Positions 7,522 to 14,985 of a stretch of 15,204 nt of DNA are shown one piece after another; position 1 is the first letter of the stretch; each line of letters begins with the position of its first letter. The notes under the pieces were generated by a model. The model searched no databases, was not told the origin of the DNA, and saw nothing but the letters and a program-made list of their open reading frames with translations. The position numbers were made by a program, and so were the translations under genes. The stretch is from assembly GCA_945787585.1 (NCBI GenBank), contig CALZIG010000282.1:1-15204 (forward strand), written 5' to 3'. Origin of the DNA: an uncultured Gammaproteobacteria bacterium. GTDB lineage: Bacteria; Pseudomonadota; Gammaproteobacteria; SZUA-140.

Positions 7522-8340
7522 ATGGCCATCGATCCCATACACGAGAATTTTCAGCAAGTGGCACTGTCATCATCCGACACAGTGTCGCCCAATAGCGAGG
7601 GGATAGCGCTTCAAGTCGAGCGGCTTGGTTTGCAGTTAGATGGTAAGGTGATTTTACAGGAGATCAGTTTTTCGCTGCCGGTGAAGGGTGTGACATCCGT
7701 GATTGGTCCATCGGGTGCCGGTAAAAGTTCGTTATTGCGCTGTCTCAATGGCCTGCTAACCCAATGGTCGGGCAGCGTTGCAGTGAATGGCTGTGACACG
7801 CGAAAGTGGCGTGGCGGCTGGGACCAGCTGCGTCGCCACGTCGGTTTGATCGCACAGAAGCCAGTGGTCTTCAACACCTCGATTCGCACCAATGTCTGCT
7901 TTGGTTTGAAGAGCTGGCGTCAACGTCGTCACGCCGATGAACTGGTTGAAAAGTCACTGCGACAGGCCGCATTGTGGAATGAGGTGAAGGATCGGCTCAA
8001 CGAACCGGCCACTACACTTTCGATGGGGCAACAGCAGCGCCTCTGTATTGCGCGGGCATTAGCGATCAATCCCAGAATATTGCTGCTCGATGAACCAACC
8101 GCCTCATTAGACCCGCATTCGAAGCAGCTGATTGAGCAGTCGATGTTGCAAATCGCGGAACAAACACCACTAGTTTGTGTCACGCATGATCTTGCGCAGG
8201 CGCAACGGCTTCAGGGGCCGGTGATCTTTATGTGTGACGGCCGCATCATCGAGCAGGGTCCCGGTGAGCAGCTGTTTTCCCAACCACAGCGGATCGAAAC
8301 GCGAGAATTCATCAACTGGAGTGTTTGTGACTGCGACTGA
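7522..8340 (+). CDS. pstB: Phosphate ABC transporter ATP-binding protein (PstB-like)
   Basis: A 272-residue ABC ATPase that would power PstCA. Motifs in order: Walker A GPSGAGKSS (62-70), Q-loop Gln112 in AQKPVVF, signature LSMGQQQR (166-173), Walker B ILLLDEP (186-192), D-loop SLD (195-197) and switch His222 (VTHD). The context and the QQQRLCIARAL stretch point to PstB. Two features differ from typical PstB: the signature reads LSMGQ instead of LSGGQ, and the Q-loop lacks the usual FQKPNPF. An N-terminal extension of about 25 residues precedes the first strand; no alternative start is available close to it. The gene abuts pstA with no gap and closes the operon; phoU, which often follows pstB, is absent. 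Confidence 0.88.
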   Translation: MAIDPIHENFQQVALSSSDTVSPNSEGIALQVERLGLQLDGKVILQEISFSLPVKGVTSVIGPSGAGKSSLLRCLNGLLTQWSGSVAVNGCDTRKWRGGWDQLRRHVGLIAQKPVVFNTSIRTNVCFGLKSWRQRRHADELVEKSLRQAALWNEVKDRLNEPATTLSMGQQQRLCIARALAINPRILLLDEPTASLDPHSKQLIEQSMLQIAEQTPLVCVTHDLAQAQRLQGPVIFMCDGRIIEQGPGEQLFSQPQRIETREFINWSVCDCD

Positions 8341-8408
8341 AAGGTCTGTTTAACGCGCGCAGTGACGGCTCAGCGGCATAATCACGGGGTATTTGGTGAG
8401 GTTTCGGG

Positions 8409-8437
8409 CTGCCTATGTCGCGGGATATGGGTATAAT
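8409..8437 (+). promoter_or_regulatory. Candidate sigma70 promoter for cysS
   Basis: A perfect -10 hexamer TATAAT lies at 8432-8437. A weak -35 (CTGCCT, 8409-8414) sits 17 bases upstream. Transcription would start near 8444, about 40 bases before the cysS ATG. This suggests cysS is expressed independently of pstSCAB. I see no terminator between pstB and this promoter. Confidence 0.5.
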
Positions 8438-8482
8438 GACCGACCACTCATTTGATCATCCATCACAGATAAAGACTTTTAT

Positions 8483-9868
8483 ATGCTGCATATCTACAAC
8501 ACGCTGTCCAATCAAAAAGCGCTTTTCACCCCGATTGAACCTGGCAAGGTGAGTATGTATGTCTGCGGCATGACCGTGTATGACTACTGCCACGTTGGCC
8601 ACGCGCGGGTGCTGGTGGTGTTCGATGTGATCGCTCGCTATCTGCGCGAAAGCGGCTACGAGCTGACATATGTGCGCAATATCACCGATATTGACGATAA
8701 AATTATTGCGCGTGCCAATGAGAATAGTGAATCCATTGAAGCACTGACCGCCCGCTTTATCGATGCCATGCGCGAGGATGCCGCCGCGCTGGGGGTGTTG
8801 CCGCCCGATCAGGAACCCTGTGCCACCACATCAATGGCGCAGATTATTCAGATGATCGAGACGCTGGTTGAAAAGGGCTACGCCTATCTCGGAAAGAGCG
8901 GTGATGTCTATTATGACGTGAGTCGTTTTGAGGGGTATGGGCAGTTATCGGGCAAGCGCATTGAAGACCTGCGTGCTGGTGAGCGTGTCGATGTAGTGGG
9001 TGCGAAAGACGACCCACTCGATTTTGTGCTGTGGAAATCAGCCAAGCCCGATGAGCCGAGCTGGGTTTCACCGTGGGGCCAAGGGCGCCCGGGTTGGCAC
9101 ATTGAATGCTCTGCGATGGCGACTGACTGTCTCGGTGACCATTTTGATATTCACGGTGGCGGACTCGATCTACAGTTTCCGCATCACGAAAACGAGATTG
9201 CACAGAGTGAAGCGGCGACCGGCTGTAAATTTGTGAACTACTGGATTCACAACGGCTTTGTTCAGATCAATGAAGAGAAGATGTCAAAATCACTGGGTAA
9301 TTTTTTTACCTTACGTGAAGTGCTGAAGACATACGCACCAGAAGTGATCCGTTATTTTATCCTCGCCAGTCACTACCGCAGCCCACTCAATTATGCCGAC
9401 CAAAATCTGGATGGTGCAAAGCTGGCACTGGAACGTTTTTATACTGCGTTGCGCGGTGTCGAGGCCGCCGCAGTGAATGATGGCGGAGAGTATCAATCAC
9501 GTTTTCGTGCCGCGATGGATGATGACTTCAACACCCCTGAGGCACTGGCGGTACTGTTTGAAATTGCTACCGCATTGAATCGTGCCAAGGCCAGTAATAT
9601 GCCTGAGGTTGCCGCGCAGCTGGCGGGCAATCTACGTTACCTCGGTGGCGTGATTGGCTTGCTACAGGGCGATGCGGAAGCCTTTTTGAAGGGGGATGCC
9701 GGCGAAGATGGGCTTAGTGATGCGCAGATCGAGACATTGATCCAGCAACGCATTGATGCCAAGCAGGCGAAGGCGTGGGCCGAGGCAGACCGCATTCGTG
9801 ACGAACTACAGGCGCAAGGGGTGATCGTCGAAGATGGCGCTGGCGGCAGCCGCTGGCGTCGTGGTTAG
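8483..9868 (+). CDS. cysS: Cysteine--tRNA ligase (CysS)
   Basis: A 461-residue class I aminoacyl-tRNA synthetase, the same length as the E. coli enzyme. It charges tRNA-Cys with cysteine in the cytoplasm. The class I HIGH motif appears as HVGH (37-40) and the second motif as KMSKS (266-270). Zinc ligands expected for this family are in place: Cys28 (YVCGM), Cys209 (HIECS), His234 and Glu238 (PHHENE). The C-terminal anticodon-binding region ends in the usual [13 protein letters not shown] pattern. The ATG at 8483 has only a weak ribosome binding site but gives the conserved start LHIYNTL. The gene is intact and unremarkable; it separates the pst operon from the convergent gene at 9914. Confidence 0.98.
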   Translation: MLHIYNTLSNQKALFTPIEPGKVSMYVCGMTVYDYCHVGHARVLVVFDVIARYLRESGYELTYVRNITDIDDKIIARANENSESIEALTARFIDAMREDAAALGVLPPDQEPCATTSMAQIIQMIETLVEKGYAYLGKSGDVYYDVSRFEGYGQLSGKRIEDLRAGERVDVVGAKDDPLDFVLWKSAKPDEPSWVSPWGQGRPGWHIECSAMATDCLGDHFDIHGGGLDLQFPHHENEIAQSEAATGCKFVNYWIHNGFVQINEEKMSKSLGNFFTLREVLKTYAPEVIRYFILASHYRSPLNYADQNLDGAKLALERFYTALRGVEAAAVNDGGEYQSRFRAAMDDDFNTPEALAVLFEIATALNRAKASNMPEVAAQLAGNLRYLGGVIGLLQGDAEAFLKGDAGEDGLSDAQIETLIQQRIDAKQAKAWAEADRIRDELQAQGVIVEDGAGGSRWRRG

Positions 9869-9913
9869 TGATTACTCATCGTTATAAAGCTTAATCGCAT
9901 TTGAGTTGGGCGG

Positions 9914-10855
9914 TTAGCCGAGGCTATCGTTCTCCTTTTTAGTCACAGGCACCAGCTGTGGCGTGGTTTCTTTCTCATCCTTCGTATTTTGTGCCGCTTG
10001 TGCGGCAGTCATCCTGTTGTTATTTTGTGGACGAGTGAGTGGTGATGTACGGTTGGCAGGAGAACATATGCTCTCTGGCGTTTCCGGTTTGAGTGCATTA
10101 ACCACACGGTCGAGCAGTGAAAAGAGCAGGTCGATACTGTAGCCACCGATAAAACCGAGGGCGGCTTCGGTGATTTTGACATTAGTCTCTGTTATCCCAC
10201 CACTGCTGTAGAGTAGTACTATGGCACCACCACTCAAGGTACCCAGCACAAGGCGATTGCGAAACTCGGGCAGTCGTCTTGGGTCAAAGGTGCGCTCGCG
10301 CAGTTGCGTTTCAGCCTGGCGCAATAAAAAAACAGAGGCGCCAAAGGCACCATACATAAAAGGTGTCAACGTGGTGACAAGTGTGTAGAGGTAGGTGGCG
10401 TTATTGAACATGCTGCTATGTTCGGCAGCCCACACCGCCGAATTAAATTCAAACATATACTGGTAGAGATTCATCAAAATAATGGTAACTAGTGCCGCAA
10501 AAGAGGCGAACCACATATTGCGCACATGTTTGCCCGCGTCGGTATTCATATAGTCTCTGCTGCTACGGGCATTTTTACATTCAGTCGCGCGCAGGCTGAT
10601 CGCCGTTGCGGGTGCAAGTTGCCTGCCGAGTATCAGATAGCACTTCTGTAGGTAAGCCACGTCGTCGCAACTGAGCCTGTTTTGCTGTGTGATCTTGATA
10701 TCCCACATGCGATAGAGTTCATCCATATGGATATCCTCAGGCAGACTACCACGCTCAACCGCGTAGATGGCGAGGCGCATCACGTCTTTGAGAAAACCAC
10801 TGAGGTTGGTAATGTGCTTTGGGTCAGTTTGCTGGATTATGTTTTCTTCCATCAT
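9914..10855 (-). CDS. Uncharacterised multi-span membrane protein downstream of the PhoD-like gene
   Basis: I do not recognise the family of this 313-residue protein. What can be seen is a soluble N-terminal part (1 to about 110) with helical character. Four probable membrane segments follow, at about 112-134, 155-178, 200-217 and 230-248. The last ends in the striking sequence LGFIGGYSIDLLFSLLDRVV, of a kind I associate with hypothetical membrane proteins. The final 60 residues are polar, Asn/Thr/Pro/Lys-rich and probably disordered. AGGAAGGA just upstream of the ATG at 10855 is a strong ribosome binding site; a second ATG follows immediately. The gene begins 27 bases after the stop of the PhoD-like gene on the same strand, so the two are likely co-transcribed. 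It is convergent with cysS, 45 bases away. Confidence 0.8.
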   Translation of the reverse strand: MMEENIIQQTDPKHITNLSGFLKDVMRLAIYAVERGSLPEDIHMDELYRMWDIKITQQNRLSCDDVAYLQKCYLILGRQLAPATAISLRATECKNARSSRDYMNTDAGKHVRNMWFASFAALVTIILMNLYQYMFEFNSAVWAAEHSSMFNNATYLYTLVTTLTPFMYGAFGASVFLLRQAETQLRERTFDPRRLPEFRNRLVLGTLSGGAIVLLYSSGGITETNVKITEAALGFIGGYSIDLLFSLLDRVVNALKPETPESICSPANRTSPLTRPQNNNRMTAAQAAQNTKDEKETTPQLVPVTKKENDSLG

Positions 10856-10882
10856 CTGATTCCTTCCTGTGTGGGTGGCGTC

Positions 10883-12370
10883 TTATTTGAGCTTGATGGT
10901 AAAGGCCCGTTGGAAATCTTTAGCGGGTATTTTTTTTCTTCCTCGTGTCTCGCGGATGCGCCATGCATTGGCATTGAGGTCTATTGTGCCTGAATCGGGG
11001 TTACGGCAGAAACTCACGGTCATAAAATGCTCTCGCGTTCGTGTTTTGGGATAGGCAGAAAAGATGTTGCCCCTTTTGGTACTGACTTGATAGTGCTTAT
11101 TATAGGTCACTTTTGTCGCCTTCCAGCCGTTGAGCTTGCAGATCTCAGGGGGGGGGAATGAGGTCGGCTTTGATTCCGCCTTGTCCGTCGCAATGCCGTT
11201 AAGATAGGTTAGATTGGAAAGCGGCGAGGCGATGATTTCAATCAGCCTTGGCCCATTGGCATCATCGCCCAGTTGCGTGGTGGCGATACGACCAAAGTGG
11301 ACGTCGCCACTCATCAATACGATGTCATGACCACTGGCGGCAAAGGCCTTTAATAAATCAGCATATTGCTGTTTGTAACTAAGCAGGTTCTTTTCCGTTT
11401 CGTTCTCTTCAACAATCAAGGGTTGTGATGCGATAAACACGCCCGGTGATTTGAGTTCACTGGCCCATTGAGTGATTTTTTTGAAATTAAGCGGCGAGGT
11501 GAAACCGTTCTCATCCCTGAGGGAACGAAAATCTGCGATGCAGATCGACAGGTCGTTGCTCAGCGTAAATGTTTCAAAGTCAGCGCTGCACTGAACGTTG
11601 CGCACACCATCGGTGGCGACGGCATCCCACGCCTTGCGCACATGGTGCAGGCGCAGTGCCTGAAGCTGCGGGATGATCGATTTATAAAAGGGGTAGTCGT
11701 TCCAGAATTCATGATCGTCAGGTAGCATCCAGGTACCACCATTGCTCAGAATACTGCCCATCGCCTGCCAGTGCAGCGCGTAATCATCCGCAACGCGCTG
11801 ACGAATCTCACTCGGCACCAGCGATAGAGAGTCGAAACCGATATCGAGATAGACCTGATCGCCGGTTAAAAAGGTGATATCCGGCCGTACGTTCTCCGGC
11901 CCATGGCGGTAAAGCGCTTTATAGGCCTCAGCGGCACGGCCGCCATCACGGTGATTGTAGAAACAGCTGCCAAGCGCAATGGTAAAAGGTTTTTTGCCCT
12001 TGAGCGGCACACGCTTGGGCAGGGTGGTGAAGTTACCGTTGCGTAGGTGTTGCCAGGATTGGGGCACCTCATCACCGATGGCCTCTATGCGGCGGTTAAA
12101 ATTCACTTCGTAGCGTTGACCGGGGGTGAGATTGTCGAACTTAACGATCTTGTAAAAACGCTGGTTCATTTTATCGAACGGGCGCTGCCAAGCCGCTTTA
12201 GTAATTCTTTTTGTTTGTGTACTGCCATCCGGAAGGGTGAGTTCGACCGTGGCTACTGCAGGCTTTTTAAGGGTTGGAAAGAGGGTGCCGACCCACACTT
12301 CCGCCGTCGTTGAGGTCACACGATGTACCACAAGTGACCACTGGCTGGTATTAGTTGGGTGGATACTCAT
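10883..12370 (-). CDS. PhoD-like metallophosphatase (alkaline phosphatase D family), no export signal
   Basis: A 495-residue protein. An N-terminal fibronectin-like beta domain (about 10-117: TTAEVWVG, then PGQRYEV) precedes a PhoD-type metallophosphatase domain. Metal-site motifs in order are GSCFY (134-138), GDQVYLD (170-176), LPDDHEFWNDY (216-226) and MSGDVHFG (353-360). Classical PhoD enzymes are Tat-exported phosphodiesterases/phosphomonoesterases that free phosphate outside the cytoplasm. This protein starts without a signal peptide or twin-arginine motif, so it is probably cytoplasmic and may act on an intracellular phosphoester. GGGAGAAG upstream of the ATG at 12370 is a good ribosome binding site, and no earlier start is evident. 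An unknown membrane protein follows 27 bases later. Family assignment is firm; substrate is unknown. Confidence 0.88.
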   Translation of the reverse strand: MSIHPTNTSQWSLVVHRVTSTTAEVWVGTLFPTLKKPAVATVELTLPDGSTQTKRITKAAWQRPFDKMNQRFYKIVKFDNLTPGQRYEVNFNRRIEAIGDEVPQSWQHLRNGNFTTLPKRVPLKGKKPFTIALGSCFYNHRDGGRAAEAYKALYRHGPENVRPDITFLTGDQVYLDIGFDSLSLVPSEIRQRVADDYALHWQAMGSILSNGGTWMLPDDHEFWNDYPFYKSIIPQLQALRLHHVRKAWDAVATDGVRNVQCSADFETFTLSNDLSICIADFRSLRDENGFTSPLNFKKITQWASELKSPGVFIASQPLIVEENETEKNLLSYKQQYADLLKAFAASGHDIVLMSGDVHFGRIATTQLGDDANGPRLIEIIASPLSNLTYLNGIATDKAESKPTSFPPPEICKLNGWKATKVTYNKHYQVSTKRGNIFSAYPKTRTREHFMTVSFCRNPDSGTIDLNANAWRIRETRGRKKIPAKDFQRAFTIKLK

Positions 12371-12471
12371 ACCGCTTCTCCCTGAGTTTTGATGGGGCGT
12401 TCATTCTTGGCAGTGGTATTGACTGTCTATGGACATCTACCGCAGCACGACGCTCTCTTTATATATATAGA

Positions 12472-12500
12472 GTTAAAACCATTTGGCGGGACGCTGTCAA
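12472..12500 (-). promoter_or_regulatory. Candidate sigma70 promoter for the PhoD-like operon
   Basis: On the minus strand a perfect -35 TTGACA (12500-12495) is followed, after 17 bases, by TTTAAC (12477-12472; four of six to the -10 consensus). An alternating T/A stretch lies directly downstream (about 12460-12470). Transcription would start near 12465, giving a leader of about 95 bases before the ATG at 12370. Confidence 0.5.
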
Positions 12501-12524
12501 GAAACGATGTGGTTATTCACCACG

Positions 12525-13382
12525 TTAGTGGCGATGTGGTTCTGTGTGATCTTCAGTTGATGGCTCGGCTGTTTCTATTTCATCTTCTGGTAGTAGTGCA
12601 CCACTGCCACGAACGACCACGCGCTCATCATTGACAATGCCTTGTGTGATAGTGGCCATGCCGTGATGGGTGGCCGTGGTGACCACTGGTCTGCGTTCAA
12701 AAAACTCTGCCCCCCGCATAACATATATAAATTCTTCTTCATTATTTTGATGAATGGCGGTGCTGGGTAGCGTCAGGTTTTGTTGAACATCGATGCTGGG
12801 TGTTTGAATCAGAAAACCCGCTTGCCACTGCGCCTCTTTTTCAAGGTAACGGCTGTTAGGTGGAAACTCGCGTGGCGCCACGTTTTTCGATGCCGCGTAA
12901 GTCGGGTAGACCGTGACTGTGCCGAGGTGATGGGTAGCAGTAACAGTGGGAGAGTGCAATTGCAGCGATAGTTGTCGCTCGCCGGGGTATTGTGGCAGTG
13001 CCACTTCTATATGAATCCCCGCGCGGACGGGTCGTTTACCGCGGAAGGTTTCATCGGGTGCACCCCCGCCAGAGAGCGTGATGGTAATGAAGCCGCCCGG
13101 AATAGGGGTGTAATCGCTCAACTGGGTCACGTGGGCGAGGAAGACGGAGTCACGTTTGGCCACTAACGTTTCATATTGCAGAAAGAGTTCGCTTTTATCG
13201 CTGAAATCGACCAGGTGTTGCGAACGATCGACATGCTCGTCATCCCCGCTGTGGTCGTGTTCCATACCGTCTGTGTGGTCATGTGCAGCGGCATCGTGGC
13301 CATCCTGCCCGTCATTATGAGCACGGTCGCAGCCTGACAGAAAAAGGATTAGCAGTAGCGTGGTAAACAGGCGAAGTGTCAT
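12525..13382 (-). CDS. His-rich lipoprotein resembling a shortened CzcB-type RND efflux adaptor
   Basis: A 285-residue predicted lipoprotein. The signal sequence ends in the lipobox LSGC (15-18). Residues 22-56 are rich in His and Asp (eight His), as expected for metal binding; three more His are near the C-terminus. Residues of about 57-160 resemble the N-terminal beta domain of CzcB-like adaptors (ELFLQYETLV, then FLAHVTQLSDYTP). Residues of about 176-265 contain a short LEKEAQWQ segment and then the C-terminal adaptor pattern LPSTAIHQ, FFERRPV and GIVNDERVVVRGSGALL. The barrel-sandwich and alpha-hairpin domains that normally lie between these are not present; full-length adaptors are much longer. 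No RND pump or outer-membrane partner is in the window. No Shine-Dalgarno is seen before the ATG at 13382, and an in-frame stop lies 15 to 18 bases upstream. Confidence 0.75.
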   Translation of the reverse strand: MTLRLFTTLLLILFLSGCDRAHNDGQDGHDAAAHDHTDGMEHDHSGDDEHVDRSQHLVDFSDKSELFLQYETLVAKRDSVFLAHVTQLSDYTPIPGGFITITLSGGGAPDETFRGKRPVRAGIHIEVALPQYPGERQLSLQLHSPTVTATHHLGTVTVYPTYAASKNVAPREFPPNSRYLEKEAQWQAGFLIQTPSIDVQQNLTLPSTAIHQNNEEEFIYVMRGAEFFERRPVVTTATHHGMATITQGIVNDERVVVRGSGALLPEDEIETAEPSTEDHTEPHRH

Positions 13383-13504
13383 AATAGCGTTATAATCTTA
13401 GAGGGTTCGTAGCCATCTTATCGAGACTCATGGCGGGTATCAATGAAATATATGGGCCGTTGATCGCAGGCCGGGTATTGCTGACCACATAAAAAATAAT
13501 TACA

Positions 13505-13532
13505 TTGCGGCGCTTGAATTCTGGCATAGAAT
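13505..13532 (+). promoter_or_regulatory. Candidate promoter for htpX
   Basis: TAGAAT at 13527-13532 is a good -10; TTGCGG at 13505-13510 is a weak -35 with a 16-base spacer. A CTTGAA at 13513-13518 followed by CATAT at 13534-13538 faintly recalls a heat-shock sigma32 promoter, but the C-run is missing and the spacing is short. Confidence 0.35.
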
Positions 13533-13556
13533 ACATATCTCGTATAAATCGAAAAC

Positions 13557-13570
13557 AGGGGGTAACCCCT
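13557..13570 (+). promoter_or_regulatory. Small hairpin with GNRA-type loop in the htpX leader
   Basis: AGGGG (13557-13561) pairs with CCCCT (13566-13570) around a GTAA loop, which would be a stable GNRA tetraloop in RNA. It lies between the candidate promoter and the ribosome binding site of htpX. A role in translation or mRNA stability is possible but unproven. Confidence 0.35.
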
Positions 13571-13596
13571 AAAACAGAACGTGGAGTTTTGCTACA

Positions 13597-14481
13597 ATGA
13601 TGCGAATTTTTCTATTCTTGGCGACGAACATCGCCATCATGGTTGTCCTGAGTATCACGCTTAGCCTGTTAGGCTTTGAGGGCTACATGGATGCGCAAGG
13701 GATCAACCTCGACATCCCGGCATTGCTGGTCTTCTGTGCCGTCTTCGGTTTTGGTGGGTCGTTTATTTCGCTGGCGATCTCCAAATGGATGGCGAAGCGC
13801 TCCACAGGTGCCCAAGTGATTGAGCAACCCGCCAACGAGACCGAACGCTGGCTGCTGATGACGGTAGAACGTCAGGCGCAACAGGCCGGTATTGGTATGC
13901 CGGAAGTGGCGATCTTCCCTTCGCCATCACCGAACGCCTTTGCCACCGGGATGAACCGAAACAAGGCGCTGGTCGCGGTCAGCGCTGGCCTGCTCAATAA
14001 CATGAGCCGCGATGAGGTTGAGGCTGTACTCGGGCATGAGATTGCTCATGTCGCCAATGGCGATATGATTACCTTGACCCTGATTCAGGGTGTGTTGAAT
14101 ACCTTTGTGATGTTTTTATCACGCGTGATTGGCCATTTTGTTGATCGAGTGATCCTCAAGAATGACCGTGGCCACGGCATCGGATATTACGTCACGATGA
14201 TTGCTGCTGAAATTTTACTGGGCATCCTGGCGGCGATGATTGTGATGTGGTTCAGCCGTAAGCGTGAGTTCCGTGCGGATGAAGGCGGTGCGAAGTTGTC
14301 GGATCGTAATAAAATGATCTCGGCACTGGAGGCACTTAAACGCGCAAGCGGTCAGGAAGCACTGCCAGATCAGCTGGCGGCCTTTGGTATCGCGGGTGGT
14401 ATCGGTAGCGGTATCAAGCGACTGTTTATGAGCCATCCGCCGCTGGATGAACGCATTGCCGCATTGAAAGCGATGCAGTAA
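13597..14481 (+). CDS. htpX: Protease HtpX (membrane zinc metalloprotease)
   Basis: A 294-residue inner-membrane M48 metalloprotease that degrades damaged or misassembled membrane proteins with its active site on the cytoplasmic side. The zinc motif HEIAH is at 147-151 (catalytic Glu148), and the third ligand is probably Glu224 in KREFRADE. Membrane segments lie at about 3-26, 39-60, 157-180 and 196-219. Length and the MMRI start match the E. coli protein. GGAG at 13583-13586 supports the ATG at 13597; the adjacent second ATG is also possible. It is monocistronic, ended by an intrinsic terminator. In E. coli, htpX is induced by heat and envelope stress; here the promoter evidence is inconclusive. 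Confidence 0.97.
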   Translation: MMRIFLFLATNIAIMVVLSITLSLLGFEGYMDAQGINLDIPALLVFCAVFGFGGSFISLAISKWMAKRSTGAQVIEQPANETERWLLMTVERQAQQAGIGMPEVAIFPSPSPNAFATGMNRNKALVAVSAGLLNNMSRDEVEAVLGHEIAHVANGDMITLTLIQGVLNTFVMFLSRVIGHFVDRVILKNDRGHGIGYYVTMIAAEILLGILAAMIVMWFSRKREFRADEGGAKLSDRNKMISALEALKRASGQEALPDQLAAFGIAGGIGSGIKRLFMSHPPLDERIAALKAMQ

Positions 14482-14502
14482 TTATCTGCTAAATCGTTGA
14501 AT

Positions 14503-14533
14503 AAAGAGGGCGCTGAGATGGCGCCCTTTTTTT
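14503..14533 (+). terminator. Intrinsic terminator of htpX
   Basis: AGGGCGC (14507-14513) pairs with GCGCCCT (14521-14527) around a seven-base loop. It is followed by a run of seven T residues (14527-14533). Preceding A residues can extend the stem with the T-run. It lies 22 bases after the htpX stop codon. Confidence 0.9.
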
Positions 14534-14909
14534 GTGTGCTGAATATAAATTAAGAATATCTTGATGTGCTTTTGTGGGAGTGAGGGAATCAAGTGCTCTA
14601 GCCCCTTGTTCATGTGCGCCAGACCACTGCTTTAAAGCCTGATGCCTTTATTACAATATAAAATAACCACTTTGAATTAGTGTCAATCTATGGCATGTTT
14701 TGTCTGTGCGCGATTATTGAGTCTTAAACCATGCGGATTGTCTGTCTTGCAGATTGCGCGCGTGGTGAGGGATTGACCTCCTCTGGAGGCATCAAGTAAG
14801 GACTTGTGTCTGATAGTCGTGTACGATGCGTTTTACCGTACCACAAGGGCATTTTTGGTAGCGTTTCTATCCTGTCGAGTCTGATCCTTTTTTTACGTAA
14901 CATTAATCG
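14534..14909. other. Gap without a recognisable gene
   Basis: About 375 bases between the htpX terminator and the REP-like hairpin. I see no credible reading frame, tRNA or known RNA here. Minor features are a five-base-pair hairpin (CCTCC at 14777-14781 with GGAGG at 14785-14789) and a GTACG/CGTAC pair (14821-14825 and 14837-14841). It may be decayed mobile-element sequence, but nothing identifies it. Confidence 0.5.
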
Positions 14910-14932
14910 GTAAAGGGGTCAGAGCCCTTTAC
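14910..14932 (+). repeat. REP-like inverted repeat upstream of the RAYT transposase fragment
   Basis: GTAAAGGG (14910-14917) is a perfect inverted match to CCCTTTAC (14925-14932) around GTCAGAG. An imperfect inverted partner, CTGATCCTTT, lies at about 14881-14890, so two arms flank the region 14891-14910. Such hairpins commonly sit beside REP-associated tyrosine transposases, which recognise them. Confidence 0.6.
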
Positions 14933-14985
14933 AAGGAAAAATTTGTCGGCTACTATCTCTCTCCAGGTACCAGGAGTGTAGGTGA

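Noticed and set aside
7564..7570. Perfect CTGTCAT half-site
   Set aside because: It is inside pstB coding sequence with no repeat at the right spacing.
12509..12523. GTGGT-TATTC-ACCAC hairpin just after the His-rich lipoprotein gene as a terminator
   Set aside because: The stem is only five to seven pairs and no T-run follows on the minus strand; it is at most a weak structure.
14541..14880. Decayed transposase remnant on the minus strand of the gap
   Set aside because: Translation gives scattered short pieces with stops and no motif I can tie to a family.
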